Shown one piece after another: positions 55,376 to 64,000 of a stretch of DNA of 64,000 nt. Under the pieces are notes generated by a model that saw only the letters and a list, made by a program, of their open reading frames with translations, did no database searches and was not told the origin of the DNA. How positions within the stretch are numbered: position 1 is the first letter of the stretch; every line of letters begins with the position of its first letter. The position numbers were made by a program, and so were the translations under genes. The stretch is taken from assembly GCF_023887685.1 (NCBI RefSeq), contig NZ_JAMWMR010000006.1:124001-188000 (forward strand), in the 5' to 3' direction. This stretch comes from Streptomyces macrolidinus (lineage in GTDB: Bacteria; Actinomycetota; Actinomycetes; Streptomycetales; Streptomycetaceae).

Positions 55376-55912
55376 TCAGGACAGGCAGCCGACATGGGCG
55401 AGGGCCTGCTTGAGCAGTACGCCCTGACCGCCCGGCATCTCGTTCTGCACCACGACCGAGGACGCCTCCTGCGGGCTGAACCACTCCAGGTCGAGCGCGT
55501 CCTGGCGAGGTCGGCAGTCACCGGACACGGGGACGATGTAGGCGAGCGACACCGCGTGCTGGCGGGGATCGTGGAACGGGGTGATCCCCTGCGTCGGGAA
55601 GTACTCGGCCACGGTGAAGGGCTGCAGGGACGGCGGGACGCGGGGGAGCGCCACCGGGCCGAGGTCCTTCTCCAGATGACGCAGGAGGGCGTCCCGGACC
55701 CGCTCGTGGTGCAGGACCCGCCCGGAGACGAGCGCGCGGCTGACGGTCCCGTCGGGGCCGATCCTCAACAGCAGGCCGATGCTGGTGACTTCGCCGCTCT
55801 CGTCGACGCGCACGGGCACCGCTTCCACGTACAGGATCGGCATGCGGGCACGCGCCAGCTCGAGGTCGTCGGAGGCCAGCCAGCCGGGCGTGGTTTCGGT
55901 CGTGTCAGGCAT
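55376..55912 (-). CDS. NUDIX-like protein (DUF4916 type)
   Basis: A 178-residue protein. The NUDIX motif is degenerate (GRVLHHERVRDALLRHLEKD then LGP), lacking the REUxEE glutamates of active enzymes, so catalysis is doubtful. Other segments (VRVDESGEVTSIGLLLRIGP, AEYFPTQGITPFHDPRQHAV) fit the DUF4916 group I recall from Streptomyces. Intact frame, ATG 55912. Confidence 0.75.
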   Translation of the reverse strand: MPDTTETTPGWLASDDLELARARMPILYVEAVPVRVDESGEVTSIGLLLRIGPDGTVSRALVSGRVLHHERVRDALLRHLEKDLGPVALPRVPPSLQPFTVAEYFPTQGITPFHDPRQHAVSLAYIVPVSGDCRPRQDALDLEWFSPQEASSVVVQNEMPGGQGVLLKQALAHVGCLS

Positions 55913-56047
55913 TGCCCGATCGTACGGCGACAGGCCCGCGCCGTGTGCGTGGTGCTCCAGGTCAGACGGATCTCACACCGAACCGGGTGACCGGCGGTCC
56001 CGGAACCAGCCTGCTCCGTGTGCCCGGTGGTACGGGATGCTGGAGGT

Positions 56048-56380
56048 ATGGAGATCGAGGTGCTGGTGGTGCCGGACTGCCCGAACGAGAAGGTCGCCGC
56101 CGAACGGCTGCGGCAGGCCCTGGACGACGTGGGGCTGGGTGAGGTCGGCTTCACCACGCGGGTGATCACCGAGCGGGCCGAGGCCGAGCGGAGCGGGTTC
56201 ACGGGCTCCCCGACCATCCTGATCGACGGGCGCGACCCGTTCGCCGAGCCCGGCCGTACGCCAGGGCTGGCCTGCCGGGTGTACCGCACGCCCGAGGGCC
56301 TGTCCGGCGCCCCCGACATCGAGCGGCTACGGCAGGCGCTAGCCCCGGACAGCGCTCGGACCCATCACGACGGCCTCTGA
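56048..56380 (+). CDS. Small thioredoxin-like protein
   Basis: A 110-residue protein reading [20 protein letters not shown] then [20 protein letters not shown], the layout of thioredoxin-fold proteins (cis-Pro in SPTI), but with only one Cys in the active-site loop (DCPN), so it cannot form the classic CxxC disulfide. The C-terminal [12 protein letters not shown] is typical of alkylmercury-lyase-associated thioredoxin-like proteins. Start chosen at 56048. Confidence 0.75.
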   Translation: MEIEVLVVPDCPNEKVAAERLRQALDDVGLGEVGFTTRVITERAEAERSGFTGSPTILIDGRDPFAEPGRTPGLACRVYRTPEGLSGAPDIERLRQALAPDSARTHHDGL

Positions 56381-56443
56381 CGACGGCCTCTGTCGCCTGC
56401 CGGTGTCGCCTGCCTGTGACGCCGGCCCACCCCTGACAACAGA

Positions 56444-56476
56444 CCGCCCCGGCCGGATGCGATCCGGCCGGGGCGG
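56444..56476. terminator. Very strong bidirectional terminator
   Basis: CCGCCCCGGCCGGAT (56444-56458), loop GCG, ATCCGGCCGGGGCGG (56462-56476): a perfect 15-bp stem between the convergent thioredoxin-like and isocitrate dehydrogenase genes. Confidence 0.88.
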
Positions 56477-56496
56477 CTGTGCGTACGCGGCGGTGG

Positions 56497-59593
<3,097 letters not shown>

Positions 59594-59627
59594 CAGGCCG
59601 CCCCTTTCACTCGGTTCCTTCGATTCC

Positions 59628-59658
59628 TTGACCTCGACATTGCTTGAGGTCCTAGCGT
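59628..59658 (+). promoter_or_regulatory. SoxR-type promoter of the ABC exporter
   Basis: A -35 TTGACC (59628-59633) and -10-like TAGCGT (59653-59658) are separated by 19 bp, the long spacer characteristic of MerR-family promoters. Between them lies the dyad CCTCGACATTGCTTGAGG (59632-59649), close to the sox box consensus CCTCAAG(N4)CTTGAGG. In S. coelicolor an ABC transporter gene (SCO7008) belongs to the SoxR regulon, and this exporter is probably its equivalent. Confidence 0.8.
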
Positions 59659-59665
59659 TTGTCCC

Positions 59666-61564
59666 ATGAGCATGGAGACCACCGCCTGGCAGCAACTGCA
59701 CAGCGTCATGACCGCCCGGCAGGAGCGCAGACCCTTCGCCCGCGCCACCCTGCGCCGCATCGGCGCCTTCGCGCGCCCGCACCGCCGCCGTATCGCGCAG
59801 TTCGTCGTGGTCAGTGTGGTGACCGCACTGCTCGCCGTCGCGACTCCCGTCCTGGCCGGCCGCGTCGTGAACACGATCGTCTCGCACGGAGACCGGGGCA
59901 CGGTCGTCCGGTTGTCCCTGCTCATCGCCCTCATCGCGCTCGCCGAGGCGGCACTCGGCCTCCTCGGCCGCAGGCTGTCGGCCACGCTCGGGGAAGGCCT
60001 CATCCTCGATCTGCGCACCGCCGTGTTCGACCATGTGCAGCGCATGCCGGTCGCGTTCTTCACCCGGACCCGTACGGGCGCGCTGGTCAGCCGTCTCAAC
60101 AACGACGTCATCGGCGCCCAGCGCGCCTTCAGCAACACCCTGTCCGGCGTCGTCGGCAACATCGTCACGCTGCTGCTCACGCTCGTCGTGATGCTCACCC
60201 TGTCCTGGCAGATCACCCTGCTCGCCCTGGTCCTGCTGCCGGTCTTCGTCCTGCCCGCGCGGCGCATGGGCGGGCGGATGGCGCGCCTGCAACGGGAGGC
60301 CGCCGACCTCAACGCCGCCATGGGCAACCGGATGACCGAGCGCTTCTCCGCGCCCGGCGCCACCCTCGTCAAGCTCTTCGGACGGCCGGAGGACGAGTCC
60401 GCCGAGTTCGCCGCGCGCGCCCGGCGGGTGCGGGACATCGGGGTACGGACGGCGATGGCGCAGTCCGCGTTCATCACCGCGCTCACCTTGGTCTCCGCCC
60501 TCGCGCTCGCCCTCGTCTACGGCCTCGGTGGCTGGTTCGCCCTCGGCGGCACCCTGGAGCCGGGCGCGGTCGTCTCGCTGGCCCTGCTGCTCACCCGCCT
60601 CTACGCGCCGCTCACCTCCCTCGCGGGCGCACGCGTCGAGGTGATGAGCGCCCTCGTCAGCTTCGAGCGGGTCTTCGAAGTCCTCGACCTCGAACCGCTG
60701 GTACGGGAGAAGGCGGAGCCGCGGCGGGTCCCCGACGGCCCGGTGGCGGTCGAGTTCGACCGTGTCCGCTTCGGCTACCCGTCCGCCGACAAGGTCTCCC
60801 TCGCCTCGCTGGAAGAGGTGGCCGCCCTGGACACGCGCGGCGGCACGGAGATCCTGCGCGGCATCTCCTTCCGCGCCGAACCCGGGCAGACCGTCGCGCT
60901 CGTGGGCTCCTCCGGCGCCGGGAAGTCCACCATCGCCGGGCTGCTGCCCCGGCTCTACGACGTGGACGAGGGCGCCGTCCGCGTCGGCGGCGTCGACGTA
61001 CGCGACCTGAGCGCCACCTCGCTGCGCGAGACCCTCGGCATGGTCACGCAGGACGGCCATCTGTTCCACGACACCGTACGGGCCAACCTGCTGCTGGCCC
61101 GCCCGGACGCCTCCGAGGACGAGCTGTGGGACGCGCTGGGCCGCTCCCGGCTCGACGACCTCGTACGGTCCCTGCCCGACGGACTCGACACCGTCGTCGG
61201 TGAGCGGGGCTACCGTCTGTCCGGCGGCGAACGCCAGCGCATGACCATCGCCCGGCTGCTGCTGGCCCGTCAGCGCGTCGTCATCCTGGACGAGGCCACC
61301 GCCCATCTGGACAACACCTCGGAGGCGGCGGTCCAGGAGGCCCTCACGGAGGCGCTCTCGGGCCGTACCGCCGTCGTCATCGCCCACCGGCTGTCCACGG
61401 TGCGCGCCGCCGACGCGATCCTCGTGATCGAGTCGGGCCGGATCGTGGAGCGGGGCACGCACCATGAACTCCTCGCGGCGGGCGGGCGATACGCGCAGTT
61501 GTACCGCACGCAGTTCGAGAAGGCGGGCGTACCGCCGGAGGCCGAACCGGAGGCCGTCGGGTAA
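59666..61564 (+). CDS. ABC transporter, fused permease and ATPase (exporter)
   Basis: A 632-residue half-transporter: an N-terminal six-helix domain (VVSVVTALLAVATPVLAGRV), then an ATPase with Walker A VGSSGAGKSTIAGL, signature YRLSGGERQRMTIARLL, Walker B RVVILDEATAHLD and switch His IAHRLSTV. It likely forms a homodimer that exports small lipophilic compounds, plausibly redox-active antibiotics given the SoxR-type promoter. ATG 59666. Confidence 0.93.
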   Translation: MSMETTAWQQLHSVMTARQERRPFARATLRRIGAFARPHRRRIAQFVVVSVVTALLAVATPVLAGRVVNTIVSHGDRGTVVRLSLLIALIALAEAALGLLGRRLSATLGEGLILDLRTAVFDHVQRMPVAFFTRTRTGALVSRLNNDVIGAQRAFSNTLSGVVGNIVTLLLTLVVMLTLSWQITLLALVLLPVFVLPARRMGGRMARLQREAADLNAAMGNRMTERFSAPGATLVKLFGRPEDESAEFAARARRVRDIGVRTAMAQSAFITALTLVSALALALVYGLGGWFALGGTLEPGAVVSLALLLTRLYAPLTSLAGARVEVMSALVSFERVFEVLDLEPLVREKAEPRRVPDGPVAVEFDRVRFGYPSADKVSLASLEEVAALDTRGGTEILRGISFRAEPGQTVALVGSSGAGKSTIAGLLPRLYDVDEGAVRVGGVDVRDLSATSLRETLGMVTQDGHLFHDTVRANLLLARPDASEDELWDALGRSRLDDLVRSLPDGLDTVVGERGYRLSGGERQRMTIARLLLARQRVVILDEATAHLDNTSEAAVQEALTEALSGRTAVVIAHRLSTVRAADAILVIESGRIVERGTHHELLAAGGRYAQLYRTQFEKAGVPPEAEPEAVG

Positions 61565-61825
61565 GGACGGCAGGTCCCGGGGTCCCAGGGCCGTTCGGCC
61601 CCTGTTGCCCGTCCCACCCACTGACTTCACTGGTCCCGCGGTCCCGTCGTCCCGCCTGCCCGCGGTGCGGCGGGACTTGTGGTGCGCGGGCGGACTGGAC
61701 GGCGTCGTACGAGGGAGCCTGCACGGAGCCGGACGCGGCGACCGCCGACCGCACGGGCACACCCACCCATCGACCCGCGCGGGCCACCGGCCCGCACCGA
61801 GCACGAGCGAGGCGGACCGACCCCG

Positions 61826-62491
61826 ATGACCAGCAGCACTGCCACCGTGCACCAGCTCACCACCACGGCCCCGGACGACGGAGGGCAAGGGGAGATCACG
61901 CAGGAGGGCACGACCGGGGCGTCCCGTGCTTTCGCCTGGATGCTGATCGTCACCGGGGCGCTCGGGGTCCTCTCCTCGTTCGTGATCACCATCGACAAGA
62001 TCGAACTGCTGCGGAACCCGAACTTCGTCCCGGCGTGCAACCTGAGCCCGGTGGTGTCCTGTTCGAACGTGATGACCAGTGACCAGGCGTCCGTGTTCGG
62101 CTTCCCCAACCCGCTGATCGGGCTGGGTGCCTACGCGGTTGTGGTCGCGGCCGGTGCGGCGCTGCTGGCCGGGGCCCGCTACCGGGGCTGGTTCTGGCTC
62201 GGGCTCAACGCGGGCGGGCTGCTCGGGGTGGGCTTCTGCATGTGGCTGATGAGCCAGGCGCTGTACGAGATCGGGTCGTTGTGCCTGTGGTGCTGCCTGG
62301 CGTGGGTCGCCACCATCGTCTTCTTCTGGTACACCACCGTGCACAACCTCCGGCACGGCATCATCCGGGCCCCGAAGGCGCTGGTCGCCGGGGTGCAGGA
62401 GTTCCACTGGGTGGTGCCGGTCACCTGGTGTCTGACCATCGTGATGCTGATCGCCACGCGCTTCTGGTCCTACTGGCAGACGCTGCTCTGA
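61826..62491 (+). CDS. Vitamin K epoxide reductase (VKOR) family protein
   Basis: A 221-residue membrane protein with about five helices. Loop cysteines in PACNLSPVVSCSNVM and the active-site CxxC in SLCLWCCLAWVATIV identify a VKOR, which passes electrons from periplasmic dithiol oxidase to quinone. ATG 61826; the upstream extension is unrelated. It is 282 bp before ctaD, an arrangement that could couple disulfide formation to the respiratory chain. Confidence 0.92.
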   Translation: MTSSTATVHQLTTTAPDDGGQGEITQEGTTGASRAFAWMLIVTGALGVLSSFVITIDKIELLRNPNFVPACNLSPVVSCSNVMTSDQASVFGFPNPLIGLGAYAVVVAAGAALLAGARYRGWFWLGLNAGGLLGVGFCMWLMSQALYEIGSLCLWCCLAWVATIVFFWYTTVHNLRHGIIRAPKALVAGVQEFHWVVPVTWCLTIVMLIATRFWSYWQTLL

Positions 62492-62773
62492 CCTCACCCT
62501 TCCTCGCTTCGGCCGTCCCTTTCGGCCGTCCCTTCCGCCCTCTGCCGGTCCCGGGGTCGAGGGCCATGTATGTCCGTCTTGCTCCGATCCGGCGGCGGGC
62601 TCGGGACGTTGGGCCCTTCGACCGGGACCTTGCGGGGGCCCTTCGGCCCTATCCGGACCAGGTACCCAGGCGCCGATCATGATGCGCGGCCGGGAAGGGT
62701 CGTGGCCGTGGTCGTCTCGCACCCAGGTCGCTTCCCGGCCCGTCACGCACACGCCCAGGGAGGATGCCGTCCG

Positions 62774-64000
62774 GTGGACGAGGCACAGATAGAACAAGTG
62801 GGGACCGCGCCGACGCGCACCGAGGTCTCCGTGACGGACGAATCGTCCGGACAGGTGGAGCATGTTTCGCGGCGGTCGGCGTGGGTGGAGTGGCTGACGA
62901 CCACTGACCACAAGAAGATCGGCACGATGTATCTGGTCAGCTCGCTGATCTTCTTCATCGTCGGCGGACTGCTCGCCTTGCTGATGCGTGCCGAACTGGC
63001 CCGGCCGGGCATGCAGCTCATGTCGACCGAGCAGTTCAACCAGGCGTTCACGATGCATGGTTCGATCATGCTGCTGCTGTTCGCGATGCCGCTGTTCACC
63101 GGCTTCGCGAACTGGATCATGCCGCTGCAGATCGGCGCTCCCGACGTCGCCTTCCCGCGACTGAACATGCTGGCCTACTGGTTCTTCCTGTTCGGTTCGA
63201 CGATCGCGGCCCTCGGCTTCCTGACCCCGGACGGGGCCGCCGACTTCGGCTGGTTCCTCTACGCCCCGCTGTCCGACAGCGTCCACTCGCCCGGCCTCGG
63301 CGCCGACCTGTGGATCATGGGTGTGGCGCTCTCCGGCTTCGGCTCGATCTTCGGTGCGGTCAACTTCATCACCACGATCGTCTGCATGCGCGCCCCCGGC
63401 ATGACCATGTTCCGCATGCCGATCTTCGTGTGGAACGTGCTGCTGACCTCCCTGCTCGTCCTCATGACGTTCCCGGTCCTCGCCGCGGCGCTCTTCGCGC
63501 TCGAGTGCGACCGCAAGTTCGGCGGCCACATCTTCGACGCGGCCAACGGCGGAGCGCTGCTGTGGCAGCACCTCTTCTGGTTCTTCGGCCACCCGGAGGT
63601 CTACATCCTGGCGCTGCCGTTCTTCGGCATCGTCTCCGAAGTCATCCCGGTCTTCAGCCGTAAGCCGATGTTCGGCTACATGGGCCTGGTCGGGGCGACC
63701 ATCGCCATCGCCGGTCTGTCGGTGACCGTGTGGGCGCACCACATGTACGTCACGGGCGGTGTGCTGCTGCCGTTCTTCTCCTTCATGACCTTCCTGATCG
63801 CAGTACCGACAGGTGTGAAGTTCTTCAACTGGATCGGCACGATGTGGAAGGGCAGTCTGTCCTTCGAGACACCGATGCTCTGGACGATGGGCTTCCTCGT
63901 CACCTTCGTCTTCGGTGGTCTGACCGGTGTCATGCTGGCCTCGCCGCCGCTGGACTTCCACGTCTCCGACACGTACTTCGTCGTCGCGCACTTCCACTAC
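62774..64000 (+). CDS. ctaD: Cytochrome c oxidase subunit I (3' end beyond window)
   Basis: Frame from GTG 62774 remains open to the window end (409 codons seen), preceded by GGGAGG. It contains the heme-copper oxidase landmarks [20 protein letters not shown] (heme a His), [18 protein letters not shown] (CuB His and the cross-linked Tyr), [11 protein letters not shown] (CuB His pair) and, at the edge, FVVAHFHY (heme ligands). The catalytic subunit of the aa3 oxidase reduces O2 at the membrane. A second internal GTG (62834) could also be the start. Confidence 0.95.
   Translation, partial: MDEAQIEQVGTAPTRTEVSVTDESSGQVEHVSRRSAWVEWLTTTDHKKIGTMYLVSSLIFFIVGGLLALLMRAELARPGMQLMSTEQFNQAFTMHGSIMLLLFAMPLFTGFANWIMPLQIGAPDVAFPRLNMLAYWFFLFGSTIAALGFLTPDGAADFGWFLYAPLSDSVHSPGLGADLWIMGVALSGFGSIFGAVNFITTIVCMRAPGMTMFRMPIFVWNVLLTSLLVLMTFPVLAAALFALECDRKFGGHIFDAANGGALLWQHLFWFFGHPEVYILALPFFGIVSEVIPVFSRKPMFGYMGLVGATIAIAGLSVTVWAHHMYVTGGVLLPFFSFMTFLIAVPTGVKFFNWIGTMWKGSLSFETPMLWTMGFLVTFVFGGLTGVMLASPPLDFHVSDTYFVVAHFHY

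Overview
This is a high-GC actinobacterial chromosome segment, almost certainly from a Streptomyces. It has strong third-position GC, many GTG and TTG starts, an RppA/MomA pigment locus, the snapalysin/SnpR pair, a CebR-type operator, a monomeric NADP isocitrate dehydrogenase and a SoxR-type promoter on an ABC exporter gene. All gene identities come from reading translated sequence; no database search was possible.

Region 1 (1-9.0 kb) looks ancestral: cupin oxygenase momA and type III PKS rppA, a small conserved protein, an aldehyde dehydrogenase, a NUDIX hydrolase, a quinone oxidoreductase with two coupled acyl-CoA dehydrogenases, a small membrane protein and a secreted phosphodiester glycosidase.

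Region 2 (9.28-25.2 kb) is bounded by an intact tRNA-Pro(GGG) and, about 15.85 kb away, a 43-nt copy of that tRNA's 3' end that differs at only two positions. A decayed tyrosine integrase that has lost its catalytic Tyr sits against the tRNA, and broken transposases follow. I read this as an old integrated island. Its cargo is a hypothetical protein, stress and detoxification genes (AhpD-like, pirin, two GNATs), a multicopper oxidase and a compact cluster. That cluster holds a methyltransferase, a membrane protein, a fused cytochrome b/molybdopterin protein, GtrA, a GT-C glycosyltransferase, an NAD-dependent epimerase, a GT2 and a DUF2064 protein. It is my best candidate for an undescribed pathway, probably polyprenyl-linked glycan assembly with an exported redox branch.

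Region 3 (25.3-41.5 kb) carries snpR/snpA. Next is a catabolic operon (RpiR regulator, APC permease, glutamine-synthetase-like ligase, amidohydrolase, M20 hydrolase) whose ligase and amidohydrolase recall a split FluG, with a perfect palindrome between regulator and permease. It continues with a DUF4246 protein, a LuxR regulator, a YtcJ-type amidohydrolase, a secreted serine protease, a CBM2 protein behind a perfect CebR box and an XRE-cupin regulator.

Region 4 (41.8-55 kb) is partly degraded. It has a membrane spermidine-synthase-like protein, a Tat-exported hydrolase with a 9-bp repeat in its signal peptide, an old-yellow-enzyme pseudogene, two tandem paralogous membrane-anchored proteins, several small cupins, a narG fragment, and three genes (ABC-F ATPase, CPBP protease, response regulator) with apparent frameshifts. 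These may be true decay or local sequence errors.

Region 5 (55-64 kb) is housekeeping and redox: NUDIX, isocitrate dehydrogenase, enoyl-CoA hydratase, a probable SoxR-controlled ABC exporter, a VKOR and ctaD, which runs off the window end. Strong inverted-repeat terminators separate many units.
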